From Pseudomonas fluorescens (GTDB lineage: Bacteria; Pseudomonadota; Gammaproteobacteria; Pseudomonadales; Pseudomonadaceae), in contig NZ_CABVHU010000004.1 of assembly GCF_902497855.1 (NCBI RefSeq), forward strand, positions 328,970-392,969: 64,000 nucleotides of DNA, in the 5' to 3' direction. How positions within the stretch are numbered: position 1 is the first letter of the stretch; each line of letters starts with the position of its first letter. This document shows positions 19,143 to 27,811 of the stretch, one piece after another. The notes under the pieces were generated by a model, which ran no database searches, was not told where the DNA came from, and saw only the letters and a program-made list of their open reading frames with translations. The position numbers were made by a program, and so were the translations under genes.

Positions 19143-19889
19143 TTATTGCATGTTCATGCCGCCATTGACCGAGAAGTCGGCGCCGGTGCTGTAGCCCGAT
19201 TCATCCGATGCCAGCCAGGCGACGATCGAGGCGATTTCTTCGGGTTGGCCGAGGCGACCGACCGGGGTGGCCGCGATCATGGTGTCGAGAATGTCCTGGC
19301 GGATGGCCGCGGTCATGCTGGTCTGGATATAGCCAGGGGAGACGGTGTTGACGGTCACGCCCTTGCCTGAAACTTCACGGGCCAGGGCCATGGTGAAGCC
19401 GTGGATGCCGGCTTTGGCCGCGCTGTAGTTGGTCTGGCCGAACTGGCCACGTTGACCGTTGATCGAGGAGATGTTGATGATCCGGCCCCAGCCCTTGGAC
19501 AACATGCCTTCAATCACCTGTTTGGTGGTATTGAACATGCCGTTGAGGTTGGTGTTGATGACGGCGTTCCAGTCTTCCGGAGTGATTTTGCGGAAGGAGG
19601 CGTCACGGGTGATGCCGGCGTTGTTGACCAGTACATCCACCGGACCGAATTGTTCACGGGCCATCTCGAAAGCCTTGCGGGTGGACTCCCAATCGGTGAT
19701 GTCGCCGTAGATGAATTCGAACTGATAACCCGCCGCCAGCTGGCTCGCTGCCCATTCATTCTTGCGGGCGGAATCCGAGCTGCAGCCCACGATGACTTTG
19801 AAGCCTTCCTTGTGCAGGCGCTGGCAAATTGCCGTGCCTATCCCACCCATACCGCCAGTAACCAACGCAATACGACCAAGCGATTTCAT
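19143..19889 (-). CDS. phbB: Acetoacetyl-CoA reductase (NADPH)
   Basis: The 248-residue SDR reduces acetoacetyl-CoA to (R)-3-hydroxybutyryl-CoA. The N-terminal Rossmann motif TGGMGGIGTAICQRL, NNAG, the Ser of NISSINGQRGQFGQ and the YSAAK active site match PhaB enzymes. I start at ATG 19889 (MKSLGRIALVTGG), 8 nt after AAGGAA; the extension upstream runs into the divergent promoter region. It is the first gene of the phbBAC unit. Confidence 0.93.
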   Translation of the reverse strand: MKSLGRIALVTGGMGGIGTAICQRLHKEGFKVIVGCSSDSARKNEWAASQLAAGYQFEFIYGDITDWESTRKAFEMAREQFGPVDVLVNNAGITRDASFRKITPEDWNAVINTNLNGMFNTTKQVIEGMLSKGWGRIINISSINGQRGQFGQTNYSAAKAGIHGFTMALAREVSGKGVTVNTVSPGYIQTSMTAAIRQDILDTMIAATPVGRLGQPEEIASIVAWLASDESGYSTGADFSVNGGMNMQ

Positions 19890-20040
19890 ACAGTATTTCC
19901 TTTCTATATTTTGCGTTGCAGGATGGGGGGTGATTGTTCGGTATTGGCGAGGTATGCGGAAGTGTTGGGAGGTGACTGTCTGGTGTCCAACGGCGCCATG
20001 CAGGTTTTTTATATCCACTGACAAAAGATGAGCAGTACCT

Positions 20041-20104
20041 ATACTGAGATCAATTCTGCAAATTGAACCGCCGGTTAGTATTTTGTTTTAATGCAGATCA
20101 GTAT
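20041..20104. promoter_or_regulatory. Divergent phbB/phbR control region with inverted half-sites
   Basis: ATACTGA (20041-20047) is repeated in inverse orientation as TCAGTAT (20098-20104), flanking an AT-rich stretch. At 20066-20076 lies a small perfect dyad AACCG-C-CGGTT. It sits 44 nt upstream of the phbR ATG and about 150 nt upstream of phbB. That is a plausible site for the AraC-type PhbR, though AraC proteins often use direct repeats. Confidence 0.4.
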
Positions 20105-20148
20105 GGCTCCGGACAGGACGTTCGGTTCCACAGGTCAATGAGGACGCC

Positions 20149-21183
20149 ATGTATAGAATGAGTTCCGGTTACGCCAACGTGCTGGTCAATACGCTGTCAG
20201 CGGAAGGACTGGATGTCGCCCACCTTTGTCAGGAGGCTGGACTGGACTTGAACATCGCGCACACGCCAGGAGCGTTGTGCGAGCGAAGGGCGATCTATCG
20301 GCTTTGGCAACTGGCGGCACAGGCCAGCGGCGATCCCGACATTGGTTTGAAAGCCTATGGCCATTTTCATCCCGGCAGTTTTCAGATTGTCGGCTACACC
20401 ATGATGTCGAGCCTGAACCTGAAAAGGGCGCTTGAACGCCTGGTGCGATTCAGCCCGTTGATCGGCACCGGGTTCAGCCTGTTTTTTGTCCCGGAGCAGG
20501 CGCATTACCGAATGGCCTCGCTCGATCATCAACAGCCCGGCTCGGTCAAGCCTCGGCAATATGCCGATGCCGGGCTGGCTTCCCTGCTGGGCTTCTGCCG
20601 CTGGCTGGGCGACGGCACGCTGCCGCAGCCCCTGAGTGTGGAATTCAGCTATCCCGAACCGCGAGACACGTCCGAGCATCAAAGGCTGTTTGGCTGCGAC
20701 CTGCACTTTGGTTCGGCCTACGACAGCATTCTGTTTGACGGCCAGGAACTGTTGCATCCGTTGAGCATGGCCAACGAGGCGCTGGCGGTACTGCATGACA
20801 GTTTTGCCGAGGCGCAGCTGGATTCGCTCTGTGGCTTCTCCATTGTCGGCAAAATCCGCGCGCTGCTCACCGAGCGTTTGAGTCACGGCCAGGGGCAATG
20901 CGACATGGAGTCGATCGCCGCTGCGTTGAACCTCAGCAAGCGCACCCTGCAACGCGCCCTGGAAAGGGAAGGGACCCAGTTCAAGGACGTGCAGAACGCC
21001 GTGCGCCGGCAACTGGCCGATTTCTACCTGCGCCATTCTCACTTCAACATGAAGCATGTGGCGTATCTCCTTGGTTTTCATGACCACAGCAGCTTCAACA
21101 AAGCCTGCAGCCGCTGGTTCGGCAAGACACCCGGTCAGTACCGGACCGAATCGGTCGGGAGCGAAGAGACCGCGTCGATGTGA
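20149..21183 (+). CDS. phbR: AraC-family activator of the phb genes
   Basis: The 344-residue protein has an N-terminal effector-type domain (residues 1-220, Arabinose_bd-like, containing LKAYGHFHPGSFQIVGYTM) and a C-terminal double HTH. The HTH comprises MESIAAALNLSKRTLQRALEREG and the AraC signature HFNMKHVAYLLGFHDHSSFNKACSRWFGKTPGQYR. The arrangement, an AraC-type gene divergent from phbB-phbA-phbC, is that described for the phb locus of Pseudomonas sp. 61-3, where it is called PhbR. Activation of the divergent operon is inferred from that parallel. Confidence 0.85.
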   Translation: MYRMSSGYANVLVNTLSAEGLDVAHLCQEAGLDLNIAHTPGALCERRAIYRLWQLAAQASGDPDIGLKAYGHFHPGSFQIVGYTMMSSLNLKRALERLVRFSPLIGTGFSLFFVPEQAHYRMASLDHQQPGSVKPRQYADAGLASLLGFCRWLGDGTLPQPLSVEFSYPEPRDTSEHQRLFGCDLHFGSAYDSILFDGQELLHPLSMANEALAVLHDSFAEAQLDSLCGFSIVGKIRALLTERLSHGQGQCDMESIAAALNLSKRTLQRALEREGTQFKDVQNAVRRQLADFYLRHSHFNMKHVAYLLGFHDHSSFNKACSRWFGKTPGQYRTESVGSEETASM

Positions 21184-21201
21184 CGCGGCTCTCGTCGGTG
21201 A

Positions 21202-24036
21202 TCAAGGCTGTTTGGTCGGAGGTTTTTTCGTCCCTTTTTTGCCCTTGGGGTTGGGGCTCGCCGGGCTCACCTTTTTGGCGACGGGCTTGGGAAGCACTGC
21301 CGGGGCTTTTGGCTCGGTCGGCTTGGTCGCTGCAACCGGGACCTCCTGTTTGATCGGCTCAGGTGTTGCCACCGGGTCTTTTGGCTTGACTGGTTGCGAC
21401 GTGACCACCGGTGCTTTTAGCTCGGCCGGCTGAGGTGTTACCCCTGCAGCTTTTTGCTTGACTGGCTCAGGCGTTGTCACGGGAGCTTGTTGCTTGACTG
21501 GCTCAGGCGTTGCCACAGGCGCTTGTTGCTTGACTGGCTCAGGCGTTGCCGCGGGAGCTTGTTGCTTGACTGGCGCAGGTGCTGTCACGGGCGCTTGCTG
21601 CTTGACTGGCGCAGGTGCTGCCACGGGCGCTTGCTGCTTGACTGGCTCAGGTGTTGCCACAGGTGCTTGTTGCTTGACTGGCTCAGGTGTTGCCACAGGT
21701 GCTTGTTGCTTGATCGGCTCAGGGGTTGCCACCGGTATTGCCTGCTCGACGGCTTCGGCTTTGCCTGGCGCCTGGGTCGCGCTGGAACCTGGCAACGGGA
21801 CATCGAGCAGTGTGTGCAGCTCACGCCAGAACGGGTGTTCAGCGCCGTTGACGGTCAGCAGTTCCGGCAGCAGATTGGCCGCTGCTGCCAGCACTTGCCG
21901 GCGTTCTTCGGCCTCGGGCAGCATCAAGGGCAGGCTTTGCACGCTTTCCTGCGGATAGGTGACGACCAGCAGTCTCTGCAGGCTCAAGGTTTCGCGCAGG
22001 TCAATCGTCCCGGCGCCGCGATCCGGCAGCGGCGCCTGCAATTGCCGGATCAGTTTCTCGACGCTTTGCCGGCCGGGCTCGTTGCTGTCGCGGCCCAACA
22101 GAAACAGGATGCGGATCAAGGCTTCCATCAGGCCGCCCAGGGGCAGGGCATCCTGCAGGCGTTCGATCACGAGCTTGTCGTGCTGCTCGGCATGTGCCTG
22201 CAGATTGCGTCCGGCGACATTACCGGTGAGGCTGTTCAATACGCCATAGATACCGTAGAAACACAGCTCCTGGGTGGCATCGCGCAGATCGCGGTAACTG
22301 TCCAGGGCATCCTGGATCTGGTTGGAGAACAACGCCTGCCAGGCCAGAAGCGGGTTGTCCGGGGAGGCAGGGTGGCGAACCTTGCTCACCAGGGAGGCAC
22401 TGGCGGACAGCCACCACAAGGCCGGGTTCGCGCTGCTCCACATCACTTGTTGCTGATGGAAGGGGTGCGAGCGGCGAATAAGTTCGGCACTCGGTTCGTT
22501 GATCCACTGCCGCAGCCACGGGCGTATAAAACCGTCGTAAAGGCTGTTGTTGAGGGCGGAAGCGCGTTCGACGAGGGCGAATTCGCGATCGTCGTCACGG
22601 CGTGCCGGCTCGTCGCCATGAATGTCGGCGATCCGCCGCGGTTCGAAACGCACGGCATAGCGAGTTGCCGAGTTTTCTGGCAAGTCTTCGATCAACATTT
22701 CATACAGTCCGGCCGGCAAGGCGTTGATGATGTCGACCGCGCCGAGCAGTTCCCGGTGCTCGCGCCGGGCCACTTCACCGGAAACGAAGATGCCCAGGTG
22801 CCCGATGCTGGCATGGCGCAGGTAAACGATGGTGCGCCCGGCACGTTGCAGGGCGAGATCGCTGGGGTAGACATCGGTGATCCAGTCCAGCGCCTGTTGC
22901 GGCGGCGTGATGTTGTCGCCATAGGAGCAGAACACCACCACCGGCACTTCGATGCGCTTGAGATCCAGCCCGCTGCTCTTGCGCCCCAGGCCGCCGGACA
23001 AGCGATTGCCGATGAACAGGTCATCGACAATCATCTCGATTTCTTCGCCGTTGAGCAGCGTCGGGCTGCCCCACCAGCGCTCGAAGTCCAGGAAACGCTC
23101 GACCTCGCTGTCGACTTCGCTGAACAGGTGGTAGTACTTGCCCCACCAGCTGTGCGCCGGGTCGAGGCTTTCGAAATTGCTCACCAGCCAGGTGCCGTCG
23201 AAACGGTCATTGCCCAGGTCGCTGCCCAGGCGCGCCATCCAGCCGCCACCCAGCAAGCCGCCGGTGTAGCGCATCGGATTTTTTCCATTGACGCCGGCCC
23301 AGTAGGACAACGGCGCGCCATTGACGATGATCAGCCCCGGCAACTCCGGCCGGGAGGCTGCCAACCCCATCAAGGCCCAGCCCGCCTGGCAGTTGCCGAT
23401 CACTACCGGTTTGCTGCTGGCGGGATGCCGGGCGCTGACGGCTTCGATGAACCGGGCCTGGGCGGCGGTAATGTCCGCGAGGGTTTGCCCGGGTCTTGGC
23501 GAGTGGCTGAAGGCGATGAAGTAGGTGGGATGACCGGCCCGCAGACTTTCGCCGATGACCGAATCCTGTTTGAAACCGCCGATGCCCGAGCCATGACCGC
23601 CCCGTGGATCGATGATGATCACTGGCGGTTTATTGGCGTCGATCGCTTTGCCGGAGCCGCCGAACACCTGCAACAGCGAGTAATTGACCGGGCGGGGCAG
23701 GTCTGCACCGTCGACCAGGGTTTCATGATCGAATTTGAGCAGCAGCGGATACCCGGCCCGCTCGTGCGCCAGGGTGTTGTCGCCGCGCTGACGCAAGGTG
23801 TCCCAGAACAGCACGCTGCGTTGGCCCAGATCAGTGAAATATTCCTGCCATTCCTTCGCGGTAGGCTGTCTCAGTTGCCCGAGACTTGAGGGTGCGAAGG
23901 TTTTTGCCTGGCGTTTCTGTACGGCGTCAAGCACATTGCGGGTATTGAGGCGTTGCAGGTGGTTCAGGTGCTCGAACAACCCTGGGGCTGGTGCAAGTCC
24001 TTCATCTTGCAGCGCAATATTTTGTTCCTGGCCCAT
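21202..24036 (-). CDS. DUF3141 alpha/beta-hydrolase-like PHA-locus protein with proline-rich repeat tail
   Basis: The 944-residue protein starts at ATG 24036 with AGGAGG 5 nt upstream. Residues 90-480 resemble the DUF3141 / PHA-synthase-like hydrolase family: IIIDPRGGHGSGIGGF, the nucleophile-elbow-like GNCQAGW, VFCSYGDNITPPQQAL and a late His in HASIGHLGIF. The GxCxxGW elbow suggests a Cys nucleophile, as in PHA synthases. Residues 769-912 are twelve 12-residue repeats, then a Lys/Pro-rich end. It is convergent with phbR and divergent from the phasin gene. Function is unknown; granule association is an inference. Confidence 0.8.
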   Translation of the reverse strand: MGQEQNIALQDEGLAPAPGLFEHLNHLQRLNTRNVLDAVQKRQAKTFAPSSLGQLRQPTAKEWQEYFTDLGQRSVLFWDTLRQRGDNTLAHERAGYPLLLKFDHETLVDGADLPRPVNYSLLQVFGGSGKAIDANKPPVIIIDPRGGHGSGIGGFKQDSVIGESLRAGHPTYFIAFSHSPRPGQTLADITAAQARFIEAVSARHPASSKPVVIGNCQAGWALMGLAASRPELPGLIIVNGAPLSYWAGVNGKNPMRYTGGLLGGGWMARLGSDLGNDRFDGTWLVSNFESLDPAHSWWGKYYHLFSEVDSEVERFLDFERWWGSPTLLNGEEIEMIVDDLFIGNRLSGGLGRKSSGLDLKRIEVPVVVFCSYGDNITPPQQALDWITDVYPSDLALQRAGRTIVYLRHASIGHLGIFVSGEVARREHRELLGAVDIINALPAGLYEMLIEDLPENSATRYAVRFEPRRIADIHGDEPARRDDDREFALVERASALNNSLYDGFIRPWLRQWINEPSAELIRRSHPFHQQQVMWSSANPALWWLSASASLVSKVRHPASPDNPLLAWQALFSNQIQDALDSYRDLRDATQELCFYGIYGVLNSLTGNVAGRNLQAHAEQHDKLVIERLQDALPLGGLMEALIRILFLLGRDSNEPGRQSVEKLIRQLQAPLPDRGAGTIDLRETLSLQRLLVVTYPQESVQSLPLMLPEAEERRQVLAAAANLLPELLTVNGAEHPFWRELHTLLDVPLPGSSATQAPGKAEAVEQAIPVATPEPIKQQAPVATPEPVKQQAPVATPEPVKQQAPVAAPAPVKQQAPVTAPAPVKQQAPAATPEPVKQQAPVATPEPVKQQAPVTTPEPVKQKAAGVTPQPAELKAPVVTSQPVKPKDPVATPEPIKQEVPVAATKPTEPKAPAVLPKPVAKKVSPASPNPKGKKGTKKPPTKQP
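21301..21732 (-). repeat. Twelve 36-bp tandem repeats inside the DUF3141 gene
   Basis: The repeats encode units of the form VATPEPVKQQAP. The eight N-terminal-most units are nearly identical. The four nearest the C-terminus are degenerate (GVTPQPAELKAP, VVTSQPVKPKDP, VATPEPIKQEVP, VAATKPTEPKAP). Near-identity at DNA level in the first eight implies recent expansion and probable length variation between strains. The tail is predicted disordered, positively charged and extended. Confidence 0.95.
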
Positions 24037-24158
24037 CGTGACCTCCTGACGCCTTATAGGGGGAGCGGCACATCCAGGCCTTCAATTAACAAGACTGGGT
24101 GGGCCGTTGATGGTCAGGAGTTTAGCGCTATTAATGGCACGGCTGACAAGAATTATTT

Positions 24159-24204
24159 TGCAGCGCACAAAAATTTCGGTTGCCAAAATTTTTTGTGCAC
24201 TGCA
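24159..24204. promoter_or_regulatory. Inverted repeat upstream of the phasin gene, candidate PhaR operator
   Basis: TGCAGCGCACAAAAA (from 24159) recurs in inverse orientation as TTTTTTGTGCACTGCA (ending 24204), with one mismatch (C/T) and a one-base difference in the A/T tract. The TGC...GCA core resembles sites reported for PhaR/PhbF-type repressors on phasin promoters. A phaR gene lies 6 kb away. The site is about 85 nt upstream of the phasin ATG, in a 252-bp AT-rich divergent intergenic region. Confidence 0.5.
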
Positions 24205-24288
24205 ATATCAAGGCTAACGCGATGACTGGCAGGATCGCTATCGCGTCCTCTGGCCTATTAGGGCCTTTCAGTATCAGGAGATTCAAGC

Positions 24289-24873
24289 ATGTCTTTTTTC
24301 AACTCGGAAAAACTGCAAGCCACTCAGAAAGCCAACCTCGACCTGATCCAGCAAATCACGGGCAAAGTCTTCGCCAGCGTTGAACAGCTCAGCCAGTTGC
24401 AGTTCAAGGCCCTGCGCGAGTCTACCGAAGAGCAGTTCGAAGGTGTTCGCAAGCTGCTGGCAGTACGCGGTCCACAAGATTTCGCCGAGCTGCAGGCTTC
24501 TTTCACCCAGCCGAGCAAGCAGACCGAACGCCTGGCCGAGTTCAATCGCCAGGTTCAGGCGCTGATCGTGGACACTCAGTCGGACATCGCCAAGCTGGCC
24601 TCCAGCCAGGTAGAAGCCGGCACCCAGCAAGTGCAAGAGTTCGTTGAAGCGATCAGCAAGAACGCACCTGCCGGCTCCGAGCCAGTAGTGGCCGCGTTCA
24701 AGTCGGGCCTGGCGAACGCCGGCTCCGCGTTTGCAAATGCACAGCAAGCCGCGAAAACGGCTTCCGAAAACGCACAGCAAGCTGCAAAGCAGGCTTCCGA
24801 TACGTTCACCGAAGCAACTGCCGCAGCCACCAAAGCAGCTCCGGAAACAAACGCCAAGACCGGTAACAAGTAA
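24289..24873 (+). CDS. phbP: Phasin (PHA granule-associated protein)
   Basis: The 194-residue protein starts MSFFNSEKLQATQKANLDL and matches the Phasin_2 pattern. It has an amphipathic helical domain (residues 1-130) and an Ala-rich C-terminal tail with repeats around NAQQAAK and TKAAPE. Phasins coat PHB granules and control their size and number. AGGAG lies 8 nt upstream of the ATG. It is followed by a strong terminator and divergent from the DUF3141 gene, consistent with a separate PhaR-regulated transcript. Confidence 0.9.
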   Translation: MSFFNSEKLQATQKANLDLIQQITGKVFASVEQLSQLQFKALRESTEEQFEGVRKLLAVRGPQDFAELQASFTQPSKQTERLAEFNRQVQALIVDTQSDIAKLASSQVEAGTQQVQEFVEAISKNAPAGSEPVVAAFKSGLANAGSAFANAQQAAKTASENAQQAAKQASDTFTEATAAATKAAPETNAKTGNK

Positions 24874-24896
24874 GTCTTAGCAAGCCGGCTGTACCG

Positions 24897-24931
24897 ATGG
24901 CGATGGGTTTACTCCCCATCGCCATTTTTTT
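24897..24931 (+). terminator. Intrinsic terminator of the phasin gene
   Basis: An 11-bp perfect stem ATGGCGATGGG/CCCATCGCCAT with a 7-nt loop is followed by a run of seven Ts. It begins 24 nt after the phasin stop and protects the convergent norD end. Confidence 0.92.
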
Positions 24932-24958
24932 CGGCTGGAACAAACTGATCGGCAGGGC

Positions 24959-26980
24959 TCAGGCCGACAGCAACCGCTTGATCCACTCGAGCAGTACGCC
25001 GGGCAACAGTTCAGGTTGGGGCAGCAAGGCATATTGCCGCGATCCGAATACCGCCGGCAGGTAACTCGCGGCCTGACGGTCGATGGTCAGACAGAACGGA
25101 TAAATGCCTTGCAGCCTGGCTTCGGTCACGGCCTGGCGCATGTCTTCCACACCATAGCGGCCTTCATACAGGTCGACATCGTTGGGCTTGCCATCGGAAA
25201 GCAGCAAGAGCAGCCGGTGGGTCGCCGCCTGTCGCATCAACAATGTACTGGCGTGGCGAATGGCCGCACCTGCCCGGGTATAGCGCTCCGGTTCCAGTGC
25301 GGCAATGCGCCGACCCACGGCAGCGCTGTAGCGCTCGTCGAAAGCCTTGAGGGTGCGGATCGCCACCCGCTGCGACCCTTCGCCGGAAAACGCCAGCACG
25401 CTATAGGGTTCGCCCAGGCTCTCCAGCGCCAGGCAGACCAGCAGCAACGCCTCGCGCTCGACATCGATGATCCGGCGATGGCGCGACAGCCAGCTGTCGG
25501 TGGAACCGCTGACGTCAATCAGCAACATGATCGCCATGTCGCGCCGACTGCGTCGCTGGGACTGATACAGCGCCTGGGGCATGCTCAAGCCGGCGCGGGC
25601 CTCGGCACAACCGTCGATGTAGGCTTCCAGGTCGATGTCATCGCCATCCATTTGTTTGCGCAGCCTGATGCGTTGAGCGCGCAGCTTTTCAAAATGCCGG
25701 CGGATGGCATCGAGCATCGACCGGTGGCTTTCAAGGGTTTGGTCTACCCACTGCTGCGGACCTTCATTGGCGGGGCACACCTGCAAGGTTGTACCCGGAT
25801 CACGGTAGACCTGAGTGCGATAGTCCCACTCGGGGTAGCTGATTGCGTTTTCGGCAAGCGCAGGTGCTACCTGTCGAACGCGGGTTTGAGGTGCATCGTC
25901 GCTCAGCAACACTTCTTTGGGACGGCCAGCAGCGACCACCAGTCGGGCTTCGTCGAGTTCGGACAATGCGTCGGCAAAATCATCTGCCGGGATGTCCGTA
26001 TCCCGGTCGACCGGGCGTTGCATCCCCATGGGATCTTCGGCTTTTTCCAGGGGCTCGGCGGATTGCACCATCCACGGGCCTTGTTCCTGATCGTTGTCTT
26101 CGTCGGCCAGGGCCTCGCGCACCTTTGGCTGGCGTTCGAGACGGGCGCTGCGTGGTTGCGTGTCAGTGATGTCGATGGCGCCGGGCAGCGTCGGCACCTC
26201 TTGTCGGGCCGACGGCACGCGCAGGTCGCCGGTCCAGGCATCGAGCAGCAACAGATGCGCGCAATGCCGGTGAGGTACGTCGGCGCACAAGAGGCGTGCC
26301 GCGAGGGTTTGTGCCTGTCGCAGCGAATCGGTGGTGGAGGCGGGTATTGCCAGCCCCTCCACGGATTCGCCGCATTCAGTGGCCAGTATTCGACGAAGCA
26401 GGTTTTCCAGGGGCCGTCGATGCTCGGCAAAAGCCTGCAACGGCGGGCGCATGGCCAGCGCTTGCTGGCGCAACCCCCGGATCGGTGCCGCCAGCCCCGG
26501 CAGCAATCGCACCAGATCCCGGTCGGCAGCCCAGGCTTCGAGCAGCAGATAGACGCTGCGTTGCATCGGATCGGCAAGGTCCGGCAGATGGGCGGCACTG
26601 CCCCTCTGCGCGCGCATCGCCTGTTGCAAGGCCTGGGTCCTGAAACGTTGCGTGGTGAGCAGTCCATCGTCGCAGCCCGAAGACTCCGGCAACCAGATAG
26701 ACGCACCGTCGGTCGCCGGCACGGCGCGATTGCGACAAGGGTTCTCACCCCGCTGAAAAAGTTTTTTCAGCAGCGTGGGGGGCGAGGGCGGATGTGCGAC
26801 GCGCAGCGAATAGTGAGTGCCAAACAGAGCCTGGATCAGCAAATCAAGATGTTGCGCGACATCCGCCAGGGTGACGACTTGTGCGCGGGAGGAGGGGGTT
26901 TGGTGACGGCGCCACAGCGCCTGGGCGTACACCGTTGCATGGCGTGCGACATCGGTGATGAGGTCCTCGGCTTCGGCCAT
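24959..26980 (-). CDS. norD: Nitric oxide reductase activation protein NorD
   Basis: The 673-residue cytoplasmic protein ends with a von Willebrand A domain (residues about 480-670). Its MIDAS motif is DVSGSTDSW, with a later TRAGAAIRHA and LLLSDGKPND. NorD works with the AAA+ protein NorQ to activate the NorBC complex, probably by inserting non-heme iron. The ATG is the base next to the norQ stop region, so the genes are contiguous. It is the last gene of norCBQD here; no norE or norF is present. Confidence 0.92.
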   Translation of the reverse strand: MAEAEDLITDVARHATVYAQALWRRHQTPSSRAQVVTLADVAQHLDLLIQALFGTHYSLRVAHPPSPPTLLKKLFQRGENPCRNRAVPATDGASIWLPESSGCDDGLLTTQRFRTQALQQAMRAQRGSAAHLPDLADPMQRSVYLLLEAWAADRDLVRLLPGLAAPIRGLRQQALAMRPPLQAFAEHRRPLENLLRRILATECGESVEGLAIPASTTDSLRQAQTLAARLLCADVPHRHCAHLLLLDAWTGDLRVPSARQEVPTLPGAIDITDTQPRSARLERQPKVREALADEDNDQEQGPWMVQSAEPLEKAEDPMGMQRPVDRDTDIPADDFADALSELDEARLVVAAGRPKEVLLSDDAPQTRVRQVAPALAENAISYPEWDYRTQVYRDPGTTLQVCPANEGPQQWVDQTLESHRSMLDAIRRHFEKLRAQRIRLRKQMDGDDIDLEAYIDGCAEARAGLSMPQALYQSQRRSRRDMAIMLLIDVSGSTDSWLSRHRRIIDVEREALLLVCLALESLGEPYSVLAFSGEGSQRVAIRTLKAFDERYSAAVGRRIAALEPERYTRAGAAIRHASTLLMRQAATHRLLLLLSDGKPNDVDLYEGRYGVEDMRQAVTEARLQGIYPFCLTIDRQAASYLPAVFGSRQYALLPQPELLPGVLLEWIKRLLSA

Positions 26981-27811
26981 CTAGATAAAGGTCAGGTCAA
27001 CCAGGTCGCGCATGGCCGCCACCAGCACCGCGTCGTCGGACAGCGGTGAGATCAGCGCGGCACGGCAGGCGGCCTGAGCGGCAATGCCGCTGGTGATCAA
27101 GCGGGCAGTGGCGATCAGCAGGCGCGTGCTGGGAACTTCCGCCAGGCCCCGGTCTTGCAAGGCGCGCAGCCGATGGGCGAGGGTGACCAAGGCATGGGCG
27201 GTGGCGTAGTCGGTTGTGCCCTCATGGATAACGATGGCGATCTCGCGCTCGGCCGGCGGGAAGTCGAAATCCAGCGCCACGAAGCGCTGGCGTGTACTGG
27301 GCTTGAGATCCTTGAGTATCCGCTGGTAACCCGGGTTGTAAGACACCACCAGTTGAAAATGGGGCGAGGCTTCGAGGATCTCGCCGATCTTGTCCAGTGG
27401 CAGGATGCGCCGGTGGTCGGTCAGCGGGTGCAATACGACCACCGTATCCTGCCGCGCTTCGACCACTTCGTCGAGGTAGCAGATCGCGCCTTCGCGTACC
27501 GCTCGTGTCAGCGGGCCTTCCGCCCAATGGGTGCCTTGATGACCGATCAGGAAGCGCCCGACCAGGTCGCTGGCACTCAGGTCGTCATGGCAGGAAATGG
27601 TGATCAACGGGCGTTTCAGTCGCCAGGCCATGTGCTCGACAAAACGGGTCTTGCCACACCCGGTGGGTCCTTTGAGCATGATCGCCAGTTGCCGGGCATG
27701 GCATTGCTCGAAGATCGCCACCTCGTCGCCGCAGGGTTGGTAATAAGGTTCGGTATGCGGCAATGCGGATTCTGCGACCGGCAGGTTCTGCTGCATCAGC
27801 GAACGATCCAT
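26981..27811 (-). CDS. norQ: MoxR-type AAA+ ATPase NorQ
   Basis: The 276-residue MoxR-class ATPase has Walker A GPTGCGKTR, Walker B ICYLDEV, sensor-1 VVSYNPGYQ and the typical DLVGRFLIG segment. It partners NorD in maturation of nitric oxide reductase. The start is ATG 27811 (TGATG overlap with the norB stop) or GTG 27814 one codon earlier; neither has a clear ribosome site, as expected for a translationally coupled gene. Confidence 0.92.
   Translation of the reverse strand: MDRSLMQQNLPVAESALPHTEPYYQPCGDEVAIFEQCHARQLAIMLKGPTGCGKTRFVEHMAWRLKRPLITISCHDDLSASDLVGRFLIGHQGTHWAEGPLTRAVREGAICYLDEVVEARQDTVVVLHPLTDHRRILPLDKIGEILEASPHFQLVVSYNPGYQRILKDLKPSTRQRFVALDFDFPPAEREIAIVIHEGTTDYATAHALVTLAHRLRALQDRGLAEVPSTRLLIATARLITSGIAAQAACRAALISPLSDDAVLVAAMRDLVDLTFI

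Noticed and set aside
21301..21732. CRISPR or minisatellite outside a gene
   Set aside because: The 36-bp units keep the reading frame of the DUF3141 protein and encode regular 12-residue repeats.
21454..23889. 811-codon open frame on the plus strand antisense to the DUF3141 gene
   Set aside because: It is a shadow of a GC-rich gene: low-complexity translation, no ribosome site and no recognisable motifs.
25016..27049. 677-codon open frame antisense to norD and the start region of norQ
   Set aside because: The NorD and NorQ motifs on the minus strand are unmistakable; the antisense frame shows none.
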